DNA from: Acrasis kona
Lineage: Eukaryota > Heterolobosea > Eutetramitea > Acrasida > Acrasidae
Assembly (NCBI GenBank): GCA_026419775.2
Contig: JAOPGA020000133.1
Span: 1 to 37,279 of the forward strand
Length of the DNA stretch: 37,279 nucleotides
Reading direction: 5' to 3'
This document shows, in pieces, positions 27,186 through 34,935 of the stretch; position 1 is the first letter of the stretch, and each line of letters starts with the position of its first letter. The position numbers were made by a program, and so were the translations under genes. The notes under the pieces were generated by a model that was not told where the DNA came from, ran no database searches, and saw only the letters and a program-made list of their open reading frames with translations.

Positions 27186-27932
27186 TTACATTTTCATTTC
27201 GAATCTCATTTCTCCACTGGATTTATCGACACGTGTGGTGTAAATGGTGTTGGAAAGAACCATTCCATTCTTGTATCGGAATCCGTCTAAAACTTGATTC
27301 TTTGTGAGCTTTTTTGCAAAAGTGCATTGTCCGTAACTGGCACAAATGTCCAACACACCCAGGATTTGGTTGTCGCTGAGATCAGTTGTTTTCTTGCAGT
27401 TTGTGTTTGCTTCGATAGACATTTCATTTCCACCAGACACAACGCTCGGCTTCTGGCAAGAGTAAGCATAATAAGGAAACTTGCAGTCTTTGAATAATGT
27501 GGTGTAAACATCTTCAGAGGGTGTGTTGCGGTTTTGGTTCATGATGTAGGTGGACCAACAATCAAATACACAAAACTCGCAACCTTTTTGTCCCTTGGCA
27601 AATGTGATTTGTGAATCGTAGAATTGTTCTCTGGTGATTGGGCCGTTTGATCCATCAAATTTCTTTACCAATGTGACCTTGGAATAGGGAGCATAACCGG
27701 AAAAGAAGTAAGGATTCCTGCTAGGTGTGACAGCAATTACTTTTGGTCCGACAGTTTTTCTGGGTGTAGTAATTCTTCTTGTGATAACTCTTTTACGTAC
27801 AACAAGTCTCGGCTTCCTGACTGATAGACTTCGGTTGCTATATCTTCCTGCCACGTTAGAGTTGCAGCTGGAATCCCCACAGTATACATACATCGAGCAG
27901 CATAATAAAAGGACAAGGCACACCAACCTCAT
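27186..27932 (-). CDS. Secreted Cys-rich protein of unknown family (248 aa)
   Basis: Signal peptide MRLVCLVLLLCCSMYVYCG. A basic Arg/Ser/Val stretch follows (SVRKPRLVVRKRVITRRITT), then a folded-looking domain with cysteines in CEFCVFDCWS, DCKFPYYAYSC, NCKK, DICASYGQC, giving about eight Cys likely in disulfides. PYSKVTLVKKF and MVLSNTIYTTRVD look like strands. No recognisable domain. It is convergent with HADH, with about 45 bases between stops. The basic N-terminal segment could be removed or bind polyanions; this is only a suggestion. Confidence 0.75.
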   Translation of the reverse strand: MRLVCLVLLLCCSMYVYCGDSSCNSNVAGRYSNRSLSVRKPRLVVRKRVITRRITTPRKTVGPKVIAVTPSRNPYFFSGYAPYSKVTLVKKFDGSNGPITREQFYDSQITFAKGQKGCEFCVFDCWSTYIMNQNRNTPSEDVYTTLFKDCKFPYYAYSCQKPSVVSGGNEMSIEANTNCKKTTDLSDNQILGVLDICASYGQCTFAKKLTKNQVLDGFRYKNGMVLSNTIYTTRVDKSSGEMRFEMKM

Positions 27933-28208
27933 TTGCTACTTTCAATGAAAATATTTCAACTTCGCCTGTCATACATCAATTGTTATGCGCTACTTAGAAG
28001 CCCAATAGTGATTGATGTCCGTAAATGAACAAAATTTGAATATTGTAAATATCAGACTTTAGTTCTCATGTAAGAGCGATAAGCCACAATACCAGCTTGA
28101 AGAACCGAGAAGGTTATTATGAATGAATGAGAGCACTCATTATATTTGAATCATCTATGATGCTGGGGTCTTTGATAACATGTTTCTTATCACTTGAGGG
28201 CATGTTTA

Positions 28209-28379
28209 TTAATTTATACTCGAGTTTGGAGATTGATTCAAGATGGCCTCTCCGCAATGTCCAAGATCGGTCAGGGCGGTTACGAAAAATTCGAAATCAG
28301 CATTTAATTGTTCGATAACATTTGGACTTTCTCCAAACGTTTGATCGACAAAAACCAGGTTACGAGACAGTCTGGTCAT
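28209..28379 (-). CDS. Small ORF, possibly 5' exon of a short gene (56 aa)
   Basis: ATG 28379 starts MTRLSRNLVFVDQTFGESPN; the frame stays protein-like (QLNADFEFFVTALTDLGHCG) to TAA at 28209. A second good-looking piece downstream (PSIIDDSNIMSALIHS, stop near 28130) can be joined by a 50-nt GTATAA...CAAAG intron inside the last codons, giving a slightly longer protein. No family recognised. Too short for certainty, but composition is better than chance and no other gene explains the interval. Confidence 0.35.
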   Translation of the reverse strand: MTRLSRNLVFVDQTFGESPNVIEQLNADFEFFVTALTDLGHCGEAILNQSPNSSIN

Positions 28380-28495
28380 CGTGCAAATTGTTCCATCTTT
28401 TCAATACCTGATCGTGACTCTAAATGAACACTTTTTGTATTTAATAGAAATTGATCATAAACGCTGTTCATCGTAAATGTTGCTTGAAAACCATA

Positions 28496-28579
28496 GCCCG
28501 TCTAGCTCAGATTTTTGAGTATTCGGTAGAGCGCAAGACTCTTAATCTTGTGGTCGAGGGTTCGAGCCCTCGGTGGGCG
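28496..28579 (+). tRNA. tRNA-Lys(CTT) with 12-nt insertion in the D-loop
   Basis: Acceptor GCCCGTC pairs with GGTGGGC (7 bp, including G-T) and discriminator G. Anticodon stem CAAGA/TCTTG encloses CTCTTAA (anticodon CTT, Lys). T arm GAGGG-TTCGAGC-CCCTC is perfect. The D arm GCTC...GAGC is intact, but the loop that normally reads AG-TCGGTA has 12 extra bases (28511-28522, atttttgagtat) before TCGG. No canonical intron at 37/38. The B box is intact; the A box is split by the insertion. A T-rich terminator (TTATTTTATT) follows directly. With the insertion removed, the tRNA is a standard 72 nt. Confidence 0.9.
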
Positions 28580-28944
28580 TTATTTTATTCTGTATCCATT
28601 GGNACCATGAGAAAATCCATGTTGGATGTGGACCAATAGTATTCTTCTAAGAGTATGTAGTGTAAGTTGTACATCACGGCCCATCTTGGTAGTTTAATTA
28701 CCGAAGATGAGTTATGGATTATCATTTCCAAATTTAATATAGTCAGGAGTGTACAACGTTAGTAAAACCAACGTGTACTAGATTCTATCGCGCCATATCC
28801 ATCTATATGGATTCCACATTCGGGGTTCTCATCATTTTTGATAAGGTTGATTGTAACCTGTTTAAATATAACATTAATCTTTATAATAAACGTTTATTCA
28901 ATTCTTTATTTAGCTTGGAATAAATTTATTGTGGAAAGTCACGA
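28580..28944. other. Intergenic after tRNA-Lys
   Basis: About 365 bases with tRNA terminator Ts at the left edge and one ambiguous base near 28602. No gene or RNA recognised. AT content rises toward the next ORF. Confidence 0.4.
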
Positions 28945-29436
28945 ATGCTAAGTCCAGGTTCAGTACTGCAATACAATGCGAGCAATATACCTGATTCATT
29001 TCTTGAGGATGTCAGATTTGCGGGACTAGTCACACCGGTCATGGATCACGTACATTTTGTGGATGATGACGCCCAAGGGTTTGACTTGGATAGGATTAAC
29101 AGAGTAATAAACAACTATTATCATTTATCTGAATACATCATTACATGGTACCAATCAATAATTGGGAAGAATAAGTATATTAGGATTTTGTCGCCATTTA
29201 GCTTTGTACCAATGATTAGGAGGTATCGAAACAAGATTGACGTTTTACCGCCAGACATGATGTCAACAGGGGATATAGGAATATTTATTAACATCAACAA
29301 CAAAATAGTTGTTGCTGACCCTAAAAAAATAATAGAGATGTACCCACAGTACGTTCACCTATACTGTAAATACAAAACAGAGTACTATAAAATGAAAACA
29401 AAAAAACCATTTATAAAAAGAACAAGAACAATGTAA
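28945..29436 (+). CDS. Orphan protein (163 aa)
   Basis: ATG 28945 starts MLSPGSVLQYNASNIPDSFL. The middle is a mixed alpha/beta-looking chain (YYHLSEYIITWYQSIIGKNK, GDIGIFININNKIVVADPKK), and the tail is Lys/Arg-rich (KMKTKKPFIKRTRTM). Tyr and Ile are abundant, no cysteine-rich or membrane segments. I do not recognise it. It is convergent with the channel gene, about 115 bases away. Even composition and continuous hydrophobic patterning support a real protein. Confidence 0.6.
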   Translation: MLSPGSVLQYNASNIPDSFLEDVRFAGLVTPVMDHVHFVDDDAQGFDLDRINRVINNYYHLSEYIITWYQSIIGKNKYIRILSPFSFVPMIRRYRNKIDVLPPDMMSTGDIGIFININNKIVVADPKKIIEMYPQYVHLYCKYKTEYYKMKTKKPFIKRTRTM

Positions 29437-29553
29437 ATAAAAAGAGATTTTTATAATATACTTTGTACGTCTATTGCACAATTCATGTTTTACGGCAGCT
29501 CAAATCTCAAGAGGATGCTCATCAATCAGAAGCATCAAAATTTTTGATGCACA

Positions 29554-30855
29554 TTACATTTTCTTTTCTTGTTTATCCAATGCCTCTTCAATGTATTGTA
29601 CTCTGTTTTCAATTTGTTTTGCAACGCGTATAAGTTCGGCTAACGTACTCTTAGGCATATCACTAGCAGTCACAGGCTCAGTTATTGTACTCTCGCTGTC
29701 GTTGGTGGCATAACTCAAATCGGTGTCGTTGTCTAAAGTTGCAAAACAATTTTTGAACAAATTTCTAACATAACGTTTGATGCTGTTGACAAAAATCCAA
29801 AACTTGAGAGTAGAAAGGTTATTTGAGGCTTCACACTCTTCAAATTTTTTACGATCTTCACTGCTTAGAAACATTTCAAAGAATTGAAACATGAAGGACA
29901 TGAACACTCTATTGAGAAAGGAAGTGGATGCGTCAGGTGGCACATTAACGCCTTTCCAGTTCATTAGTGTTTCTGTTACAAGTGCATAGAAGAGATTAAA
30001 TAGAATTAATGTAGTCATGCTGACGGTACTATAAAAAAATAAAACAACAGATGTTTCGGTCAAGGATGGATCTGCGATCAAATCATCGGTTACATCGCTC
30101 CAACTCTGGAACATGCTCACCTGAAGCATTGTAAGAGTGCTTTTTTGTAAGCTTGAAAAGTACTTTTCGCATGGCTCGCAGTTATGGTTTCGTTCAGGAC
30201 CAAAGAAAATATATGACAAGGCGCCAAGTACATACATGACAACCGTAAACAACATACCAATATAAACCATTGGTGGTACAGCAACCGACATTTTATAAAG
30301 GATCGGTTTAATGGCCTCCACATCGGCAATGAAAAACCCAATCCGAAGAGGTAATGCAATACCAAAGTATGAATAATCACCTTCTATTACAGCAGGTAAT
30401 GACAAAATACAATCTGACCCAATGATTACCAAATCATAAATCGGATCAAACCTAGGGTAGGATATGAAACGCAGAACACATTCAAAAACTAAAACTAACA
30501 ATAAAATTGCATAAATGATATCCAACTTGTTGATTTTGTTTCTTAAACTACGGTAGCAGCAAGGTTTCACATGTCTAAGCTCTGTGCTCTTGTTGTCCAT
30601 GCACTGCCTTAAGAGTGTTTGATTATAACAACGTGGTTTGTCGAAACAAAATTCTTCTATTGAACTTTGGCCATAACAATATAGTATAGATTCCGCTTCA
30701 TAATCATAGGTACGGATGAGGTAAGAACTATAAATGGCCCATGCTGTTATTACTATTGTGAGAACGTAATAAAATCTGCTTCTAAAGCATAACCGAAGAA
30801 ATTTTAATGATTTGTTACTTTTATAAATCCTCGACAACCTGTTGAGAAAGAACAT
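29554..30855 (-). CDS. Six-TM cation channel of the voltage-gated-like (ion_trans) family (433 aa)
   Basis: Single-domain architecture: S1 (28-47), S2 (111-133), S3 (139-157), S4-like (163-186), S5 (195-219), pore loop and S6 (268-297), with a C-terminal coiled coil (AELIRVAKQIENRVQYIEEA), as in NaChBac and CatSper subunits, which tetramerise. The pore helix reads STLTMLQVSMFQSWSD (239-254), aligned with TLFQVxTxESWxx; the position usually Glu/Asp is Gln250. S4 (LPLRIGFFIADVEAIKPIL) has one Arg and one Lys instead of a ladder, so voltage sensing is doubtful. The S1-S2 loop is long with six Cys (60, 70, 76, 85, 99, 100), unusual and presumably disulfide-bonded. Ion selectivity unknown. Confidence 0.85.
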   Translation of the reverse strand: MFFLNRLSRIYKSNKSLKFLRLCFRSRFYYVLTIVITAWAIYSSYLIRTYDYEAESILYCYGQSSIEEFCFDKPRCYNQTLLRQCMDNKSTELRHVKPCCYRSLRNKINKLDIIYAILLLVLVFECVLRFISYPRFDPIYDLVIIGSDCILSLPAVIEGDYSYFGIALPLRIGFFIADVEAIKPILYKMSVAVPPMVYIGMLFTVVMYVLGALSYIFFGPERNHNCEPCEKYFSSLQKSTLTMLQVSMFQSWSDVTDDLIADPSLTETSVVLFFYSTVSMTTLILFNLFYALVTETLMNWKGVNVPPDASTSFLNRVFMSFMFQFFEMFLSSEDRKKFEECEASNNLSTLKFWIFVNSIKRYVRNLFKNCFATLDNDTDLSYATNDSESTITEPVTASDMPKSTLAELIRVAKQIENRVQYIEEALDKQEKKM

Positions 30856-31408
30856 CTCCAGTCAACTCCTTTTTTACAAAGATTATTTTATTTCAATCAC
30901 ACACATTCGTACCAACAACACTCATCGCTTATTTTTCTCATCACCATGAACGTCTTCCAGTCTTGTTTTTTAATTAATCTCTTACTGTACGCACTGTGAA
31001 GAGTTCGGTCTGAGCACTAAAGTAAGAAGTAAGTGACCAGAACGATCTTTTATTATTATTTCGCATTGTGTTAAAAGTGAATTCCGACTTGGCATTACGG
31101 TGCCGATGATATTTTTTCGAATTGAGAAGCAACTTCCCCAATGTAATTCTTCTACCGGCTTCTTTCTTCTTGGATATTTAGCAAATACTCAGTACCTTGT
31201 ACTAAGTCAAGTACAGAAGGCAAATTGAAAAATGCAATCGAACATTTAATGTCGTTCAGAATAATCACCAAATTAGATACCCGTACCACATTAACAATCT
31301 GTCCTACAGTAAGAAGATGCAAAATGTAACAATACCAAGTAAATTTTAATTAAATAAATTATAAATTTTTATTTTTCAAATCGAAACATTAAATGGTAGT
31401 AAACAGAT
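30856..31408. other. Intergenic, AT-rich
   Basis: About 550 bases upstream of the channel gene and downstream of the KH gene. Only very short frames (a 17-codon hydrophobic one at about 30945). No RNA gene or repeat seen. Confidence 0.4.
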
Positions 31409-33070
31409 TTACTTGAGGGTGGAAATTGCAAGTGCTTTGGAGAACAATTTACTCTTTAAGTGTCGCGTTAAATTGTCTACATCGTATTTATATAAATCTG
31501 GTGTGTTGTCTTTGATTTGAACATGAACTGAATAACCATAATCATCTTTATAGAGCCGTCTATTATGAGTTATTACAACAAGAAAATTGTCTTCATCTTG
31601 AAGACTATACCGCTCTTCCTTCACATATGTTACTCTATCTATTATGACGTTTAAATTGTCTAATAAACAATCATCAGTCACTAATCCTTTGTCCTCATAC
31701 CAACGCAAAGATGATATGAAAAGTGAGATGTGAGAGTCAAGATTAGTAAAACTGGTGGTTCTTGAATAAAATTGTATTTGAAAATCATTACGAATTGGAT
31801 CAGTTGGATCGTGACAGCAATCTACAAATGCAATTTTGCAATATTTTGATACTGACTCGCTAAGCGCGTGGAAGACTAAATTGTTGTCTATTACATTCAT
31901 TTCCAAAGTACATTTTTTGGATTTTAAAACATCAACAAATTCAATGCGCACCATTTCTTGAAGATTTGCAGAATTTTGTAGAAACTTCGACTTGAGTTGA
32001 GCAATGTTCAGACTCGTTTGATGAGAAAAAGAGGTAGTGATTTGTTTGTCCCTACCTACATTACAAGACAAAAGCTCAGCCAAGTGCATTTCATTTGTAT
32101 ATGAGCACGAAGCCATGTTAAGTCTTCCAAATTCACAAGTAAGAATAGGGTGCGCTGTATCAGGGCAGTCCAAGTTCTTATTGTAATGAGAGCAAATATA
32201 TGTTGCAACTCTTTGGAGCATGGTGTGGATTACATCATCGGTGCCATATCTTATTAGAGTGTTGATCCCTCCATATTGACCTGAAGAAAATTGCTTTTCG
32301 TCGACAAGATTAACATTCTGAACGTTAGATGCAACAGAAGAAGTACAATAAGATATAAAAGAATTATTCAGATTGGAGGAATTGTTAAACAAAACACCAA
32401 GAAGATTACAATTTGGATGATTTTTGTTGGGCAACAATACAATATGGTTTTCTTTAACATCAATAAAGTGCCTCGAAGACACGATAATCTTTTCTCTAAT
32501 CATCTCAGAGGCCTTTAAGAGCTGCTGCACGTTTGTATAAATTATATCCAGGTGAGATCCCAATGATTTAGTACCACGAATCATTGTTATTTTCCTCACG
32601 CCACTGAGCTTTGCAATATCGTTGATTGTGGCACCCTTTTTACCAATAATGTACTTTACAGAAAGTTCTGGCACCAATATTCTTGCCCTTTGGGATGTTT
32701 GTTTTTTATTGCGTGGTTTAAATCTACGTTTGAACGAAAAAGTCTCTGTGCTCGTATCTTCATCAACTTCTTGTTCCCCGAGGAACTTAATAATTAAGAT
32801 TATGAGCACCCCCACCACTGTTGATAAAAGAAACTTCCATACTTTGCCTCCCCAACTCGTGATTGATTGCATCATTTTGAAGTCAACTGTTGACAATTTC
32901 CAAAAATCATGAGGACGACAGTTCAAGTCAGGGAAGTAATATTGCTGATCAGTAAGGTACTCGGAGATTATGAAAACAAAAAGCATTCCGACTGAAAGCA
33001 GAAAACTGAGATTAATAATGGCACAAAACACCCAATCCAATTTCGACTTTGAAGAAGCAGTAAAATTCAT
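31409..33070 (-). CDS. Membrane-anchored KH-domain protein (553 aa)
   Basis: Two hydrophobic segments (about 15-36 and 80-97) flank a short Cys-containing loop. A basic stretch (RRFKPRNKKQTSQRAR) and a type I KH domain follow: ILVPELSVKYIIGKKGATIN (131-150) with the GKKG loop at 143-146, then SGVRKITMIRG. KH domains bind single-stranded RNA or DNA, and the intact GxxG predicts binding. Residues 200-553 are a large region I cannot assign (YGGINTLIRYGTDDVIHTML, LRWYEDKGLV). The topology recalls AKAP1/TDRKH, which tether RNA at mitochondria through an N-terminal anchor, but no Tudor domain is visible. ATG 33070 overlaps a small plus-strand ORF; M29 (32986) would remove that overlap but also most of the first TM. 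Confidence 0.75.
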   Translation of the reverse strand: MNFTASSKSKLDWVFCAIINLSFLLSVGMLFVFIISEYLTDQQYYFPDLNCRPHDFWKLSTVDFKMMQSITSWGGKVWKFLLSTVVGVLIILIIKFLGEQEVDEDTSTETFSFKRRFKPRNKKQTSQRARILVPELSVKYIIGKKGATINDIAKLSGVRKITMIRGTKSLGSHLDIIYTNVQQLLKASEMIREKIIVSSRHFIDVKENHIVLLPNKNHPNCNLLGVLFNNSSNLNNSFISYCTSSVASNVQNVNLVDEKQFSSGQYGGINTLIRYGTDDVIHTMLQRVATYICSHYNKNLDCPDTAHPILTCEFGRLNMASCSYTNEMHLAELLSCNVGRDKQITTSFSHQTSLNIAQLKSKFLQNSANLQEMVRIEFVDVLKSKKCTLEMNVIDNNLVFHALSESVSKYCKIAFVDCCHDPTDPIRNDFQIQFYSRTTSFTNLDSHISLFISSLRWYEDKGLVTDDCLLDNLNVIIDRVTYVKEERYSLQDEDNFLVVITHNRRLYKDDYGYSVHVQIKDNTPDLYKYDVDNLTRHLKSKLFSKALAISTLK

Positions 33071-33146
33071 CTTCCACTACTACAAGGATCTTGAATTACC
33101 ACCAGAGGACACAAGGGATCTAATTAAAGGAGACATCAACGACTAG
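33018..33146 (+). CDS. Small ORF (42 aa) overlapping the KH gene start
   Basis: ATG 33018 encodes MAQNTQSNFDFEEAVKFIFH... to a TAG at 33144-33146. Composition is strikingly protein-like (FHYYKDLELPPEDTRDLIKG), and the same frame stays good for about 30 codons after the stop (NRRHIKQASRNLGIQDANNP). Either a micro-protein, a gene with one nonsense mutation, or an exon. The first 53 bases are antisense to the KH coding start, so at least one of the two starts is probably wrong. Confidence 0.35.
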   Translation: MAQNTQSNFDFEEAVKFIFHYYKDLELPPEDTRDLIKGDIND

Positions 33147-33450
33147 GACGGTGATCTAACAGGGAAAAATCGTCGACATATTAAACAAGCAAGTCGAAAC
33201 CTCGGCATTCAAGATGCAAATAATCCAAGACATTATGAAAATTAGGTACATCAAAGCATCGCCACATGTCAACTAATAATACTCAACAACAACAACATAA
33301 TTAATTCTTCTCCAGAGGAGATTGTTCGCTTCTCACTACTCTACTTTTTTGCAGTATTCTTACTCTATAAGGTATTATTCGCTGGGTCATGTCATAGCGT
33401 TATAAACTGCTTCACTAAATGACATAAATTACCAGAGGAAGTATTAAAAC
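33147..33450. other. Intergenic with a coding-like hydrophobic stretch
   Basis: A plus-strand run at about 33290-33421 reads EEIVRFSLLYFFAVFLLYKV and then GSCHSVINCFTK to a TGA, like a C-terminal membrane segment, but no start or acceptor could be fixed. It may belong with the small ORF at 33018 as remains of one gene. Confidence 0.25.
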
Positions 33451-33533
33451 GGGGACAAGCGGGAATCGAACCCACAACCTTCCGCACCCAAAGCGGAAAT
33501 CATACCAATATCTTGACACTAGACCATTATCCC
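33451..33533 (-). tRNA. tRNA-Pro(TGG) with 11-nt insertion in the D-loop
   Basis: On the minus strand, acceptor GGGATAA pairs with TTGTCCC (7 bp) plus discriminator C, as expected for eukaryotic tRNA-Pro. Anticodon stem TTCCGC/GCGGAA encloses TTTGGGT (anticodon TGG). T arm GTGGG-TTCGATT-CCCGC is sound. The D arm GGTCTAGT...GGTATGATT is standard for tRNA-Pro except for 11 extra bases between its halves (gtcaagatatt, plus-strand 33507-33517). Removing them leaves a normal 72-nt tRNA. No intron at 37/38. The insertion lies at the same structural place as that in tRNA-Lys at 28496. Confidence 0.9.
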
Positions 33534-33637
33534 GACGTTAAAAAATACTTAAGTGATGAGAACATCTCTTTATTCCATGATAAAATGCGTAAGGATGACA
33601 TGCAAGAGAAGTTAGAAGAATAAAAGTCATGTGTTGT

Positions 33638-33772
33638 TTAATAATCATACAGATCATCCGCATACCACTCCTTTAGGTGTCCATCTGGAGGGTGTTGGTT
33701 CTCGTCAATGGTGGCCAATACAAACGACGCCACGCCCGTGATTTTGAAAGTACTACAAAACACCAAATTCTG
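33638..33772 (-). pseudogene. Coding-like 3' exon or gene remnant
   Basis: Minus-strand frame of 44 codons ending at TAA 33638-33640. It contains FKITGVASFVLATIDENQHP and PDGHLKEWYADDLYDY, well patterned for protein. It opens just after an AAAGTAG that could be a splice acceptor. No upstream exon was found among the repeats to its right. Unknown family. Confidence 0.3.
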
Positions 33773-33799
33773 CTACTTTCGAAGTTACAAAGTACTGCT

Positions 33800-33960
33800 T
33801 CGGAGCTGGTTAAAAAGTAGTTGTAAAAAGTAGTACGAAAAGTACNAAAATAAACTGCGATTGATTAAATTACGAAGTTCAATTAGTAGAGGTGACCCAA
33901 TATCGATTCAAATGAATGATGTCGTTGCGCTACGAAAAGTAGTGTCATGCGGATGAAAAA
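33800..33960. repeat. Degenerate (aa)aagtagt/gaaaagtac repeats
   Basis: Short words aaaaagtagt, gaaaagtac and ctacgaaaagtag recur in both orientations, with one ambiguous base near 33846. A small repeat-rich patch next to decayed ORFs; no function seen. Confidence 0.35.
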
Positions 33961-34055
33961 GTAAGATCGGGTGTAGAAGAGGAACTTTTAAAAATGATGA
34001 GCAGTTTAGAGTACAGCAGTGAAGAGGAAGACGACTATAGGACGAAAATAATTTT

Positions 34056-34260
34056 ATTGCTGATTTTCCAGCTCATCAAGTTCTGCTCTCACCCTTTCCA
34101 GCATCTCCCTCAATGTATTTTTTTTGTCGGCCAGATGTTTGCGCTGCTGCCTCCTCTAGCTCGATTTCTTGGTCAATATCAATTATGGTATGTTCATGGC
34201 TGTATTGTTGGGTGCTCCCCTCATTGCTTGATTCGCTACTTGATTCATTTTCTAATAGGG
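34056..34260 (-). pseudogene. Remnant of an acidic coiled-coil C-terminus
   Basis: Minus-strand reading gives a Ser/Glu-rich run (ENESSSESSNEGSTQQYSHE) and a coiled-coil tail (LREMLERVRAELDELENQQ) ending at TAA near 34056, in two frames. Overlapping on the other strand is MMSSLEYSSEEEDDY (33994). Probably pieces of old mobile-element or host ORFs; the family cannot be told. Confidence 0.3.
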
Positions 34261-34281
34261 AAAATTTTCGGTGGGGTGATG

Positions 34282-34302
34282 ACCACTAAAATTTTTAGTG
34301 GT
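34282..34302. repeat. Perfect 21-nt palindrome
   Basis: ACCACTAAAA-T-TTTTAGTGGT: two 10-base arms with a one-base centre. Could be back-to-back transposon ends, an excision scar or a hairpin signal. It lies at the edge of the acidic coiled-coil remnant. Confidence 0.6.
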
Positions 34303-34397
34303 TACCATGATTAATCAGCTTAGTCCTTAAACTATTCTTCATTTGATCGGTGAAAGTTAAGGTTGGGAAACACATCTGTACTCTTTGCTATCTACTT

Positions 34398-34670
34398 TCA
34401 AGTATAAAAGTTGCTCTCGTCACTCTTTGGGTAATACTCACTGGGGGACTCAAGAGGTTTGTTGAGATTTGTAACTATACTGTCTTCACCCTTCAACATT
34501 CTCATTACAGCATTATTTATAAATCGAGTTTCTTGTGTTTCAACAATTCTCCTGAGTGATAGAAAAAACAAGCATCTTGGAAACAATACGCTTGGCATTA
34601 GCTTTGAGGGCAATTGGTTGTGCACCGAAGGAACCAAGTTTATATAAATAGCTTCGTCATAACATTGTAC
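34398..34670 (-). pseudogene. Remnant coding stretch, unknown family
   Basis: Minus-strand pieces LGSFGAQPIALKANAKRIVS and, in another frame, RFINNAVMRMLKGEDSIVTN ... PSEYYPKSDESNFYT up to a stop near 34398. Protein-like but not joined by any normal intron I could place. TATATAAA lies just upstream (about 34640). Confidence 0.3.
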
Positions 34671-34799
34671 ATGCAGTTTTTTGTTTAGCGTCGTTGTTTC
34701 TGGGTCTGTCTTGTTGTTTTCTCTTGGCGAACCCTAGTAACACCATTAGGTATATCAATATAAAATCGATTATATTTCAATCGCTGTTCTATTTATATT

Positions 34800-34935
34800 C
34801 AGTTTTCGAATTCTCTTCAACAGTAATTCCATTTTGTTTCAGTTATCTATTATGATTCAATTTTGATTCAATTTTTTATCAATTTAAATGTTTCAATTTT
34901 AATTCAATAATAATTCACTTTGTATTCAATTTTAT
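34800..34935. repeat. AT-rich tract with repeated attcaatttt motif
   Basis: About eight imperfect copies of (g/a)attcaa(t/a)(t/a)tt in 135 bases. Low complexity, no coding potential. Confidence 0.6.

Noticed and set aside
28496-28579. Calling tRNA-Lys a pseudogene because of the insertion
   Set aside because: Every stem, the B box, discriminator and terminator are intact, and a second tRNA has the same kind of insertion at the same place.
33144-33146. TAG read as sense (alternative genetic code)
   Set aside because: All confident genes end at ordinary TAA, TAG or TGA with sensible C-termini and contain none of these in frame; a single case does not support reassignment.
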